From: Acorus gramineus
Taxonomy: Eukaryota > Streptophyta > Magnoliopsida > Acorales > Acoraceae
Assembly: GCA_030737835.1 (NCBI GenBank)
Contig: CM060849.1
Coordinates: 10,790,268 to 10,854,267 of the forward strand
Length of the DNA: 64,000 nt
Direction of reading: 5' to 3'
A program made the position numbers and the translations under genes. Shown piece by piece: positions 12,301 to 24,046 of this stretch. The notes beneath the pieces were generated by a model. It saw only the letters and a list, made by a program, of their open reading frames with translations, did no database searches and was not told the origin of the DNA. Within the stretch, counting starts at the first letter, position 1; each line of letters opens with the position of its first letter.

Positions 12301-15300
12301 CATCAATCACTGCAATCAAATATCTGCAGATAAAAAAGGCATCACTTTGTCACGCATATAGCAGGGTGTGGGGAGGGAAGAGACTCGTCTGATCAAGGGA
12401 AAGAGACTCGCTTAAGCATTCCACTGTTTCTCCAAGAATAATCAAATATCCACACGAGTTTGTTATTTAATCACTTACAAAGTATACTTGTTTCAAAAAA
12501 CCACTTTATATATAAATAAATATCACTTCTGTGATTGCCATATGTTTTGTCTAGATTTCAAAATATCCATCTCCTGAGGATACTAGTATAGAAGAGCTAT
12601 AAATAGACAATATGATAAGATGGACATCTAATTTGGTAAATGGATATTAATTCAAAATATGGCGCACAGTAGGTTAATATCTTCAATGTAATTAAGTGAA
12701 GCGGACCAAATATGACCTAAGCACACAAAGTTTTCCGAACACTTTTATAATCTTATTATTCAATAGATTCCCATCAGGCCATTCCCATTGATGTCACCTT
12801 TGACATCCATATTCAGCTAGATTTATTAAATTTCTTCCTGTCTTTCGACCATTTCCCGACTTCTAAGCTATCATCAGACATGGGCAGACCACCACAAGTA
12901 TCATGTATTACTTCCTACATGATCTACTTTTGAATTTCTCTCAAGAACAGTCAGCCATTTCCGTGTTGTTGTTGTTGTTGTTGTTAGAAGCTCTCCAAAT
13001 TAGTTCAGTAATCTACAACATAATATAATCTGAATGGCAACATAAATTTCACATTAAAATCCAAAAGGTCACCTGTGCACAATATCCATAAGGACAAGTA
13101 GACCAAGCTCATGAGCTCTGTCAATCAAGGACTTGAGATCATCCGGTGTTCCAAATCGACTGCTGGGTGCGAAAAAATTTGTAACATGGTACCTAAAGAA
13201 AAACACCAAGAAACCATCATTTACTGATATAATAGCACAGCACAAAAACACTGGAAAATACATCCTCATACTCTACAGCACATGGAAACTATGATAGTTG
13301 AAATATTAACTCATCTGGTCATGCTATTAGTATTGTGAGTTTAACTTTTACAGAGAAATTACATCAAAACAATCTAATACTGCCACTATATAAAGCAGCA
13401 TTCTCTGTAAAAGTCAGCAAAGCTTGTGGATAAAGAGCCAACAATATAGAAAAAGATTGTGAATTCAAAAAAGAGGAGTATTACATTGTTATAGAAAATG
13501 AAACAGGAAAAGTCAACGCAATTCAAATTTAGAAGCATATGCCTATTTGAAGGAAAATTTCTCTTCTGAAAATTGGTGCTCCCCACCAACTTGCACAGCA
13601 CAAAGTCCTCTTTGGGATTTTATCCCAGGAACCTCCTCTTTGGAGGTATGTGGTGTTTATCACTTTATAATAATTGTTCCTTCTTTATATTAAGTTCATT
13701 GAAGAGAAAACATACCCAAAACTTGCGTAATAGGAATGCTCCTGAATAGCCATAATCTGTATAGCATTGTACCCAAGTCGTTTGATGCGGGGGAGAACAT
13801 CATCCCTAAAGCTTGTGTATGTGTTAATTTTTGGTTCCTGCATGTTAAACATTCAGCTTCAACAAGCAAACATAAATTACTTCCACATGAGGCAAAGACA
13901 TCATATAAGCTCGTGGCATGAATTTTGACTGCTATCAATTTCGTTGTCATGATTGACACATGCCGAGAATCCACTATTTGATGACATTCAAGTTATGATA
14001 CACTTAAAATATATTATACCTACCGAAAAAAACATAAAGATACACAGAATTTAAGTTTGACAGTAATAGTTACAATGGTTCAGAATTTTTGCAAAGCCGC
14101 TATTCAATAAGTTTATTAATGCTTTTCTGATGAATCATGACAGAAGGTAATTTAATTGAAAATAAATGGAAAAATGCACACCTTACTACTCATCCCAACA
14201 TGTGACTCATAAATTCTCAATGATTTTGGCGCTTTCGGCTGAGGATGTTGAAACACATATTTTTCCTGTGTAAAGTGGAGACATGCATGTTACGTCAGTA
14301 AAGAAAATGAGACCCACCATCCAAGAATATAAATATTATATTTGAGATATAAGATACACAAAAGCATCCCAAGTTTAGAACAATGGCAGAAGCATACATC
14401 TTCTGGAGGATCATAATATATGCCATTGTACGGAATTTCACCGGGGGGCTGTATGGAGAACTTGATCCAAGCAGGGATTGAGTCTTTCATCCCGGATGGA
14501 GTATCCATGCGTATCTATACACCAAAAGTGAATGAATTTTAATGGATAAATTATAAGAGCATAATCAGTTTCATGTTCGGACGACATGGTTGTTTCAGAA
14601 TGATAAGAAAAAACTTACCATTTCTCAGGAATATTCAAATAGAGAGAGTTTGTTATAATATGAACATCCTTGACCTAACTGGAAATTATGAATTTTCAAA
14701 AGAGGAAAAGCAATCCCAATTCAACAATCAATAGCAGGGCATGGGATTCCGCATACAGTTTGTTGGTCAATTTGGCTGGCAAGAAATAATGAAATATTCC
14801 AAAGGAAAAAATGTCACACAGAAAATCTCTGGGCTGGGATCCTGAACAAACTGATAGATTGGAGTCAGCATAAATTTGGAGATGGATCTATTCCCTTGGA
14901 TTTTATTTATTTATGTTGTCGGGGTGGGGGAGAGGGGTATGTAGAATCGAAGGGTGGGTTATATGGGCCTGTGAGGTTCATATTGTAAAAGAATCCAAGG
15001 AGACACTTTCCAATTTTGGGTGTTCACCATTTAATCATTGGAGATTCCACTTTATTTCAAAATACAAAGCACCTGATTATGGATACAGAAGTTAACAATC
15101 TGCAACTATAGATCCATCTAATCTGTGTTTCCAAGATAATCATTACCTTTACTCTAGATCCATGAGGAATCGGAGGTGAACCATCAGCATTGTTCGGAAG
15201 AAATACCTCCCATACACCAAACTCATTCTGCACATATCAAATTAATGGCCTCAGAAACAATGAAGTCATAAGTGGGCATATCAGATATATGATGAACTCT

Positions 15301-18300
15301 ATGTGAATATAGGAAATCAAATGTGTTTCCATATCCAGATCAAATCTTGCATACACGTTTCAAAAAGAAAATACCATTTTGTTAATAGAAAAAAAATTGC
15401 AACACAGTTCTATCTCTATTTTATCAACGTAAGTAGCGAGAATCAACTTTAAATTGCATTATTAACATGACTACTCAGGTCATAATATAATTTGAAACGT
15501 AGAAAAGTCTCCAAGTATTTTTTTTTTCAACTTAAAAATGTCAATATAGGAGTTCTAAACTCATCAAGGGATTTCTTGGAGGAAAAATCATGAGCATTAT
15601 TTACCATAAGGTCAGTGATAGGAATTAACTGTTTAAGATGTGTTTAGGCAAAGTTTAGACAACATCCAAGGATTTAGAATTAAATGACCGGCATGTGTTA
15701 TAATGATGGTGATAAGGAGGAGGAGGAGGAGGAGGGGAAATAAAACATGAATAACCTCGACATACTAGATGCATGTGACTTACCCGGGTCATAACATCTG
15801 CATTGGGATTCCAATTGTTGAAGTCCCCTATCAAAGCCGCCGCCTATTAAAGGATTAAATATTGTTTAATAAATAGAAACTGAATGCATTATTAATCCAG
15901 GTTACAACAATTTATGTCCTACAGAACTTAGTTTAAAAGCTTAGTAGATATTAAAAGGAAAAAAAACAAAGAACAAACATTGGGATTCCAATTGTTAAAT
16001 TCCCCTATCAAAGCCACCCACTGTTAAAAGATTAAATATTGTTTAATAAATAGAAACCGAATACAGGTTACAACAATTTATGTCCTAGAGAACTTAGTTT
16101 AGAGCTTGGTAGATCTTCAAGGGGAAAAAACAAAGAACAAGCATGTTAACCAATTTGAAAGTTCAATATGAGTCATTCTGAATACAATTAAGCGATACAC
16201 GTGTGATGCACAAAGGATAATCAAATTCATCTAAATCTTATAATCACATGTAAGGTTGAGATTTCAAATGATATTAAACAAGGGCATTCAATATGTCATT
16301 ATATAGTTCCTCCAAAAATGGATGAAGGAATAAGCCAGCTTTGGATACATTTGAAAATTCCACCACACTTTTTTTGAAGAATAGTAGGAAACCTACCACC
16401 ATAATTTATAAAGAATTAAAACTGGGTTACAGTTCCAAAGCAGAAAATGAATAAGTAGATGCACAATCTACATTGTAAGCCCTGTAGTAAAATTAAAAAA
16501 ACAAATTCTACAAGACATGTTCAGGATAATGCACAATTTTGTTCATTCGTATGAGTCAACTAGATACTATATAGTGTAGATTGGCATGCATTTTTATCGT
16601 TCAACAGTTCAACAGCTGCTTGCCAAGCCTGTGAAGTTCATACCATCTCTGCAACTATTAAAAATACACAGTAGATTTAAAATAAAAAAAAGGTTTCACT
16701 AGATTGCTTCCACAATCACAATCATGCCTCACTCAAAAATTGAAGCATAAATACTGCCAAGATGAAAGAGTTCAGTGCAGTCAGAAAACTGGTACTGTGC
16801 AACTTAGGCAGAAGATAGATCAAATTTAGCTATTCAGTTGCAACAATTCAAGAAAATAACACGTAAGAAAGCATGAAGATAAGATCCAATGTTTGAAGAT
16901 ATGATCCACAGATTTGGAAACAAATATGACAAAAATGTCACAAAACAGTTCACTATAATTGAAGAGCTGATACAAACCTTAGCTCCAGGTGCCCACTCTC
17001 TGTAAGTGATACCTGAGGCACTGAAAATTTGAATAGAGGTATATCAGAAACCTAAATTCTATAATCATAATAAAATCTGACCAATTTACAGCTTCAAAGA
17101 TTTCAGATATGAAAAATAACTAGAAGAAAGGAAAAGATACACATAATCATAACATGCAATTCATGAATGCAAGTGCATATATGTATATAAAACAAAGGAT
17201 TTCTGACAAAACTCCCTCTCATTTATTTTCTTTCATATGCCTTCTGTTTTGATTCAGAAGTCCTCCATAATGCCTCACTTGCATAGCATTATCTTTACTG
17301 AAGTGCGCTATGCAATCTGTCAACAGAAACTGACCTCCATTCTACCCCGACATCAATGAACTATGCAACCAGTACCAGTTTACCAAAAATAACAGAGCTC
17401 TTCCGTCTATGAATACATCAGGTATTGATATACATTCAAAGAGCACACTTCAACTTCAGTGCCCTGGATTTTAGTTATCCATCAAAGCTGACTGACATGG
17501 ACTAAAACTCTGGCAAATAAAAAAAATAAAAAAATATGTGGCAATGTGATCAAGGAAGGTGCATATGACAAAGGTGTACCAGTTAAATCATTAGTTAAAT
17601 GCAAAGCTCTAGAGATACTGAAACTGGGAACAAACTTAAATATAAATAACAGGCTTCTGCGGGAAGGGAAAAGTATATACCCACGGACAAAACCAAATTG
17701 TTCATATCCACGAGAAAATGCATCCAAACCACCTTCATGCTTATCGATCAGCTCACGCATGCTTTTGTACTGATTGAAGCTGTAGTTGAGAAATAATAAA
17801 TAACAAAAATCAAGGATTTAAAAATATTCAAAGTAACAAAGAAGAAACACATTGAACACAGAATCTAGTAAGAAAGACCTTGTCCAGAGCATTTGTAAAT
17901 TCACCTAGTTTTCTTCAAAAGACATACCTACCCACATTTGTCGATATTTAATCATATATCATGACTTAAAAAGGTCATCACCTAAGCAGCCCCACGTATA
18001 GCAGGTGCTGGAAGGGGAGATACCAAATGCGGTACAAACTTTTGATATATTTATTGCAGAAAGTGACAGCTCTCAAATACCTACCCAGGACTATGTCCTA
18101 TTATCCTGAACACTTTACATTGCTCTAAGAAATTGCCCGCATTCCTACATCACGACTTATAATCTATCAAACTGTTATGAACTTTTATCATTAATTCATT
18201 ACATCAAAGCATACAATATCATGGTGACACTTGCATGATCATATTTTAATTATAGACCAACAGGATAAATGCTAAATTTAAAAATACCAAACAATACTAA

Positions 18301-20980
18301 TGCTGCTAGTATTGTTGTATCTTTACTTATCGGCCAAGTATCATTGAGATATATATTTGCATGAATCAATAAGAATAAGATAACTGCATGTACAGGATGA
18401 TGCAAGAGTTTTTAAAGTTCAATAAGTATAAGGAGACATTTTATCTTCTGTTTACACTTCTTATGCTTTTTTCTTTGGAATTGTATCCCATTTTATCAAT
18501 GATATCTGGTGGTAGGATCTACCCTTTCTCAAAAAAAGGTTACATATTGTTGCTTAGTTCAGAACATACTAAATACCAGTAAATTATAGAAATTCAGTAG
18601 AAGATATACCTATAAAATATTCAAAGTTTCCACTGAACACACATGAATTGACTCCATGTTATCTGACGGTGATTCTTTAGTATGGATTATAATCTAAATA
18701 GTAGAGTTTACAATATACTTAAAATAAACATGGTTTAACCATAACTGAATTGATCCTCCATAATTTTCCTATTTTTTTCATTTTTTCCAATATCTAAATG
18801 ATATCAAATGCATCCATATTGGATTCATATTGGCCAATACAAACAATATAAATGATAAGTATATTCATCATTACCGGTAATCAAGATGTCCTTTATGTGC
18901 TTTCAGAAGGGGATCGATTTCATATATTCTCTGTCCAGTGCCAGGAGGAGGAATAGTCCTTGGCTTAACATCAATACTTCCACCACTTGATAGAAGAGTT
19001 TCACCCTCCACCTCTTCTGTGATGGATTCTCTGATAGCTGAGGTTTGATCAGCAACGATCTTGCCCTCATCTTCAACATTTATTTCACTTGAAGCAGCTG
19101 ATGACTGATCAGTCCTCTTATTATCCTCGTTACCGAAGGGCAAACCAACCACTTCTTGCAATCCCTACAAATCAACCCACAGACCAATTATATGGCCAAT
19201 AGATTATAGAAACAGAGAAATTGATCTGGTTAACAGGAATACCCAAAAACAATAACGTCAACACAATTACAAATACATTGCCCTTCGAGAAGATACGTAT
19301 TTAATTGATCCTTTAATAGGAGCTCTATCTCACATCCGCTAGAGGGATAGTTTATTACACATCCATGCGAACCTAGGCGGTGCCCAGGCTTCTAGCAGCC
19401 TAGGCATGCTCAGGCACACCTAGGCAATACTTAAATTGCATATGAATCTTATAATTTTGTAACTTAATTGATATACATTATAGAAAGAAACAAGAACAAT
19501 AAGTATAAAAAAAGAAACAGGGATAAAATTTAAACACTATGAGATGGAAAGAAAGGAAAAAAAAAAACTAGCTAATATATGACTGGGGGAGTTAATAAAG
19601 AAGAACGAGAAATGTGACTTCCTTAATAGCATTAAAAATTAGTAAAAAAACCCAAAAAGAGAATGTGAGAAGTACATAAGGCCATGCAAAAATGTCAAAG
19701 GATAGGCGACCAAAATTACTGGTTTGTAAGAAGGCCAGTTGATGGTTCAACAGTTGTCATTCCTCGCATGTCCTTTCTTCAATTGGTCATTACACTCTGT
19801 TGTAAAGGCATGACATACGGTTTGCCACTCGACAAGGTTGTCCAAGAGGTTATTTGTACGGAATGCATGCTTTGAAGTGAAGATAACGAGCAGAGGATGG
19901 TTCTACAGTTCTGCCATGTTTAGAAGAATTTTTGGCGAGAATGGAAGAGGACTTTTGGTGTCCTGCATGCAAAAATTGGTATGAACGACAAAATGTACAG
20001 TCCTGGACTCAGACTATTTATGCCCCAGGAACCATTTCCATGGGGCTTTCTCAAGTTGACACTAATGTACCTCCTGGAACTCCAGCCAGACTGATATCCA
20101 GCAGATTCATTGTACTCATAGCATGGTATTTATCCAAGATTTGAAATGACAAACCTCGATCTCATCAGAAGACGTCTCAAGACTCTCAATTGGATTTGCC
20201 GAGGACGACCCATCATCTGTCATACCCGGAATCAGTAACTTCCATGATGCCGCCACCTTTGTCGATTTTGAATCAGAGTTATGAGAAGAACTCGTGGCAG
20301 ATACCTTCCCTACAGAGAAGCTCCTCATAAAATATGACCATAACACCAAAACCGATTAATGTAAATTTGTTTTTATCAACAGCGAATACTAACTAAAATA
20401 TTTCCATTCTTGAGAAATACAAATGAAATTGACAGAAATGTGAACAACCACATTTTGGAAATAATAACAATTTCACTACCCCCATGAATCGGACAATACT
20501 ATCCTTGTCCCTCCTATTCACTTTGTCCATCAGATTAATAAGAATTCCTTTCAATAACATAAATCAACAGAAATCCAAAACACACACAAACACATAGATG
20601 GCACACCCATTAAGTGATTGATCAATATAAATGAATATATTAACCAAAAGATTCCAACTTTCACACTTCAGACACATCAAACTCCACAGACACTCAAAAG
20701 AAACCCAACTCAACTCACGAAACCAAAAAATAAAAAACACCACCAAATGCATCAAAAAGAGCCTCTTTAACATTTATCATCAAACAAACAAAAAAAAAAG
20801 TAATGAAAACAGAGAGAGAGAGAGAGAGAGCATACGAGGAACAGATCTCTTTGAGTCGAAGAGAAAGGAAAAACTGGATCTCCTCCGGCCACCAATGGAG
20901 ACCGATCGGCGACAGGGAAGGTTCGACGGTCGGGCGGTTGCAGCGGCCAATCGGGTCCCCGACGAGAGACTGAAGACCAT
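6318..20980 (-). CDS. SBE2: 1,4-alpha-glucan (starch) branching enzyme, class II (A-type), plastidial
   Basis: Makes the alpha-1,6 branches of amylopectin in plastids. The 22 exons join in frame to 857 codons plus stop, normal for SBEII: 20836-20980, 20155-20309, 18875-19164, 17681-17779, 16978-17020, 15784-15843, 15147-15227, 14398-14514, 14182-14265, 13716-13837, 13073-13192, 11830-11959, 11611-11721, 10888-11016, 10007-10110, 9060-9204, 8644-8791, 8464-8561, 7965-8042, 6906-7061, 6487-6561, 6318-6401. Residues 1 to about 55 are basic and Ser/Arg-rich, like a transit peptide, then an acidic Ser-rich stretch. A CBM48-type region ([19 protein letters not shown]) precedes the GH13 domain. GH13 motifs are DIVHSH (435-440), [10 protein letters not shown] with nucleophile D506, GED with acid/base E561, and AESHDQ with H628-D629. 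The phrase [15 protein letters not shown] marks class II rather than class I. All catalytic residues are present. Start chosen at MVFSL by similarity to other SBEII starts. Confidence 0.95.
6590..6790 (+). repeat. dispersed repeat copy in SBE intron 20
   Basis: This AT-rich stretch (ATCCGTATCCGATGTATAC, then AAAGAGTGAGTAAATCC) closely resembles 62530-62725 in the same orientation. It lies between exons 20 and 21 of the branching enzyme gene. The CCGATCTGAAAAATATCC theme suggests a non-autonomous transposon remnant. No coding content was seen. Confidence 0.6.
7575..7735 (+). mobile_element. tRNA-derived SINE-like insertion in SBE intron 19
   Basis: An A-box-like TAGCTTGGAGC near 7584 and a B-box-like GGTGCGAAGTCCTG at 7632-7645 are spaced as in a Pol III promoter. 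They are followed by a pyrimidine-rich stretch and a T-rich end. This matches the plan of plant tRNA-derived SINEs, but no clear target duplication was found. Confidence 0.5.
9351..9794 (-). mobile_element. solo LTR (family A) in SBE intron 15
   Basis: On the minus strand it runs from TGATGTAGCATAG to CACGCTGCGTTA, with an internal GCCTATATAAG promoter-like motif. It is flanked by a near-perfect 5-bp duplication (ATAAA at 9346-9350, ATAAC at 9795-9799). The same family occurs at 43560-43934 with the same ends. No internal retrotransposon domain is next to either copy, so both are best read as solo LTRs. Confidence 0.75.
14752..14988 (+). pseudogene. LINE (L1-type) ORF2 C-terminal fragment in SBE intron 7
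   Basis: The plus-strand frame reads [14 protein letters not shown] from 14761 and stays open to the stop at 14986-14988. This phrase is typical of the C-terminal region of plant LINE ORF2 proteins. The insertion is antisense to the host gene and lies between exons 7 and 8. It is a 5'-truncated relic. Confidence 0.65.
15801..16142. repeat. tandem duplication covering most of SBE exon 6 and its upstream intron
   Basis: Copy A (15801-15977) and copy B (15978-16142) share the exon segment, the acceptor region and the AT-rich intron with the landmarks TTTAATAAATAGAAAC, ACAACAATTTATGTCCT and AACAAAGAACAA. Copy A holds the first 43 nt of functional exon 6; the 17 nt at the exon's 3' end (15784-15800) were not copied. 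The copies differ by scattered substitutions and small indels, so the duplication is not recent. Confidence 0.9.
15979..16020 (-). other. duplicated exon-6-like segment, possible cryptic or alternative exon
   Basis: It has an acceptor (TTTTAACAG) and a potential donor (GTTTGT), the same donor hexamer used by exons 2 and 5 of this gene. The segment is 42 nt (14 codons), open in phase 0, and reads [14 protein letters not shown] against [14 protein letters not shown] of exon 6. Inclusion would keep the frame. Whether it is spliced in is unknown. Confidence 0.5.
19330..19450. repeat. CCTAGGC-rich repeat in SBE intron 2
   Basis: The words CCTAGGC and close variants recur (CCTAGGCGGTGCCCAGGC, GCCTAGGCATGCTCAGGC, CACCTAGGC), forming partly palindromic DNA. 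Such sequence is common in plant transposon remnants. No ends or target duplication were found. Confidence 0.4.
19684..20144 (+). pseudogene. unrecognised coding-like fragment inside SBE intron 2
   Basis: The plus strand carries two adjacent coding-looking stretches: 19684-19875 ([19 protein letters not shown], then EVICTECML) and 19932-20144 ([20 protein letters not shown], then [13 protein letters not shown]). A stop and a frame change separate them. [10 protein letters not shown] has the look of a zinc-binding pair. It is antisense to the host gene and ends about 10 bp from exon 2. I do not recognise the family; a captured gene fragment or transposon relic is likely. Confidence 0.4.
20811..20830. 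repeat. (AG)n microsatellite at the start of SBE intron 1
   Basis: About ten AG units lie only a few bases inside intron 1, next to the donor of exon 1. Confidence 0.8.
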
Positions 20981-21042
20981 CACTACCTCTTCGATTCGAA
21001 ATCTAGAGTTTCGATTTCTAGGGCTTTTGATCTGTTGAGCTT

Positions 21043-21070
21043 TCACTCACTCACTCACTCACTCACTCAC
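21043..21070. repeat. (TCAC)n microsatellite in the SBE 5' leader region
   Basis: About seven tetranucleotide units lie 60-90 bp upstream of the start codon, probably in the 5' UTR. Length variation here could affect expression, but nothing in the sequence proves it. Confidence 0.8.
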
Positions 21071-21106
21071 CGTGCTCTGTTTTCGGGAATTCCGTTTTTT
21101 TTAAAA

Positions 21107-21114
21107 TAAATATA
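21107..21114 (-). promoter_or_regulatory. possible TATA element of the SBE gene
   Basis: The minus strand reads GTATATTTATTTTAA about 130 bp upstream of the ATG, a plausible TATA position if the leader is about 100 nt long. The surrounding DNA is AT-rich, so the match may be chance. Confidence 0.3.
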
Positions 21115-21357
21115 CATAGAAGTGAATAACAGACTCTTCCGATTGTCAAATATCGAACCTTGGATTTTATTACGGTTTTGCCATTGGAGGGAATATACGG
21201 AACATTCGTCGTTGGACTGGGTCGGGCCAGAAATCTCAGCCCGAAAGTAGGGGGAATGGTTTGTGTCGGGTCAGCAAAAGATTATTAATTATGTTGGTGA
21301 AATTAAATAATTAAAACAAACCAAACACTTACCCAATAATAATAATAATAATAATAA

Positions 21358-21990
21358 TCAAACCAAACACGTCACAATTAATAAACAAGTAACTTGTCAA
21401 ATTTAATCCTGAAATCATAACTATTAATTTATGAAAAATAATACATTCATCCCTATTTATGTGCACATGTTTTGATTTTTTTTTGAAGTATACAATTAGC
21501 TACTGAATTGTATTTTTTTTTTTATAAAATGAGTACATACACATACGAACGAATAATTTTCTATGTACTTTGTGTTAGAGTATATAATGCGTTAGACAAT
21601 TTCATAAACTACATCAATTACATGATAACTGCATATGAGGCGTAAAAGGGAATGAGTTTCTTGATAAAATTTAATTCAAACACGTCACAGTTGATAAACA
21701 AGCAACTTATCAAATTTAATCCGAAAATCATAACTATTAATTTATGAAAAATAATACATTCATCCCTGTTTACATGCATATGTTTTTATTTTATTTTTTT
21801 CTGGAGTACATATTTAGCTCATTAATTGCATTTTTTATTATTATAAAAATGAGTACATACACACTAACAAATAATTTTTTATGTTTTGCGTATTTTTTCT
21901 TCATTAAATGATTTCATACACTGCATCAATTACATGACGGCTGCATTCCGAGCCCAAAACATAATGAGTTGATTGAGAACATTTAATTTA
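21358..21990. repeat. tandem duplication, about 315-bp units, upstream of SBE
   Basis: Unit 1 starts near 21358 and unit 2 near 21673. Both share ACACGTCAC, AAATTTAATCC, CATAACTATTAATTTATG and AATAATACATTCATCCC, then T-rich DNA and TACATGA. The units are diverged by small indels. It lies 0.4-1.0 kb upstream of the branching enzyme gene. Confidence 0.8.
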
Positions 21991-22717
21991 TTTATGTGTA
22001 ATCATGAATGGTCCATCTAGTACATATTGAGTACCAATAGTCGTGAAGTTCAAATTATTTAAAATGACAGTTTCAAAATTAAACTCAAACCTGACATAAA
22101 CCTGATCAATATTGAATCAACCCAAAATTATCTAAATAACACTAATATAAATTTATACTTGAACAAAACCCAAATCTGATCCATCAAACCTCAAGTAAAT
22201 CCTAACCCAAAGTCAAATCAAATCTTACAGTATAGTTGCAACGGAAGACGTCATCTAGTATGTGCCACGTGGCACGACGGACACCGTCCATGTAGGCGTC
22301 ACTCTTCTGTAGGGGGTGGGACAGTCATCTTTTTAAAAGGTGCATGGAGACAGTTTTCAGAAAAGGCCAGGCCCCACGATTATTTGACATAAAGACCCCG
22401 AAATCTGAACCGACGGTGTGGAATCTTATTAGGTTTAGGTCTGTCTACGGGTCAGATCTGGGTCGGGCAGGGTCTAATCGAGTTGAATCATTAACAGATC
22501 TAGATCAAACAAAGAGATGTCAAAAAAACTTTTTAAGGGTTTACAATTGCTACATTTGTTTTCTTCTTAAATAAAATTCAGTGTATTATAAATGGTTCTT
22601 TATTATTTTGATTTTTTAATGTTTTATGAGGGAACATTTAAAATACGATTTGGATTGCTATACTTTTACGTGAAATCAAAAGGTTATAAAAAAATTTCAA
22701 ATACTTAAAATATTAAG
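21991..22717. other. intergenic DNA without recognised genes
   Basis: The short open frame at 22344-22574 has no recognised domain. The stretch GGTCTAATCGAGTTG with GGGTCAGATCTGGGTCGGG resembles low-complexity DNA seen beside plant transposons. Confidence 0.4.
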
Positions 22718-22794
22718 AGGGGGGGGTAGTCGATACGGAATTTGATGGATTTCTGTGAACATTAATACATTATTTAAGTGATGGACTTTTGTAA

Positions 22795-23010
22795 ACTTTT
22801 CAAACTTTCACAGACTTTTGCAGACTTTCTTAAACTTTTGCAGACTTTCACAGATTGAACTTTCACAGATTGACTCTCATGGACTTTCACAGACTTTCAC
22901 ATACATTTGCAAACTTTCACAGATTGACTCTCACATATTGACTCTCACATACATTTGCAGATTTTCACAAATCACTCTCATGGACCTTCACAGACTTCCA
23001 CATATTAACT
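22795..23010. repeat. degenerate minisatellite, ACTTTCACAG-type units
   Basis: Variants of CAGACTTTCACAG and ACATTTGCA recur many times with 10-22 bp spacing. The open frame through it (22818-23069) is a by-product of the repeat and not a gene. Confidence 0.8.
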
Positions 23011-23764
23011 CTTTTCACATGTGGATTTCTATTAATAAACACAATAATGTTTTTGGATTTTTAAAATAACAAATAAAGAACTCAAATATTCAAATTCAAC
23101 ATGAATTATGCATACCCAACATAAAATGTAATTTAATATAGTAAATATCAATATTCACATATCTGAAATGCATATTGCTAGAATGTCATGATAAAAAATG
23201 AAATAAAAGCAATCAGTATATTTAGTCATATATGTATATATGCCTAAATATATATTTTTGTTTTTATATATGTCTGAACATTATAAAACATATATATATG
23301 CATCTATATTGTACAATAATAGAAACATTTTCAAGGAAAATCAAATCAAACATTATACATATAATCAAATATATGATAAATCTATATTTTAGAAAATAAT
23401 TGTGAATGATCTAGGCATATATTATATAATATAATCTACAATTCTCATATATTCATCAAACATACGAGGTGATAGGAATATTTCATACACATGGACATTC
23501 ATAAAAAAAATGATAAATAAAGAAGAAAAAAAATGTGAATAAAAATATGAAAGGCATGGGATAAAAATTATAAAGGAGATTTGTTAAAAGAAAAAAAGAA
23601 TAAATATTCACAATGCTAAAATAAAAGTCCACGAGAATCCCACCCATTTGGGTGGGATTTTGAAATGACTTTTTCCTTTATATTTCTCTCTAAAGTCCAC
23701 AAGAATTCATCACTTATGAAAGTCTTTACAAATCCTATTTAAATTGAATAACACATGACAAAAT

Positions 23765-23935
23765 GTCTATTATGAAGAGTCTCAATCGAATAACGCTGAA
23801 TTTTTTGTCCACGAAATAATGTCTCAATCGAATAACAATGGACTTTTATGTCTATGAAATAATGTCTCAATCGAACAACGCTGGACTTTTTGTCCACGAG
23901 CCAATGTCCTGATTGAAAAACACAAGATTTACAAA
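23765..23935. repeat. tandem repeat, about 54-bp units
   Basis: Three to four units carry AATGTCTCAATCGAATAAC followed by a GGACTTTT-type segment and GTCCACGA. The last unit is diverged (AATGTCCTGATTG). It is inside the 22718-23988 element. Confidence 0.75.
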
Positions 23936-24046
23936 TCCATGGACATGAACATTTTGTCCATGAAAATCCTAATTGACCACCCCCCTATAAATGATTATGG
24001 AGTATTTAATTATGAATGTTGAGTTGGATCATAAATAAAAACAAAA

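Larger units (their letters stand above)
22718..23988. mobile_element. non-autonomous DNA transposon with inverted ends, about 1.27 kb
   Basis: The left end reads AGGGGGGGGTAGTCGATACG, and the right end on the opposite strand reads TAGGGGGGTGGTCAATTAGG. Similarity continues for about 35 bp. The interior is made of short tandem repeats and AT-rich DNA with no transposase. A clear target duplication was not found, so the superfamily is open. Confidence 0.55.

Noticed and set aside
20631-21038. 135-aa plus-strand open frame over SBE exon 1
   Set aside because: Lys/Arg/Glu-rich translation of a GA repeat and the antisense of the transit peptide; no family resemblance.
22818-23069. 83-aa open frame with repeated LSQIDSH-type words
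   Set aside because: It is the translation of a minisatellite, not a gene.
22718-23935. Short regular repeats considered as a CRISPR-like array
   Set aside because: Repeats are degenerate and directly abutting, without unique equal-length spacers, in a plant nuclear context.
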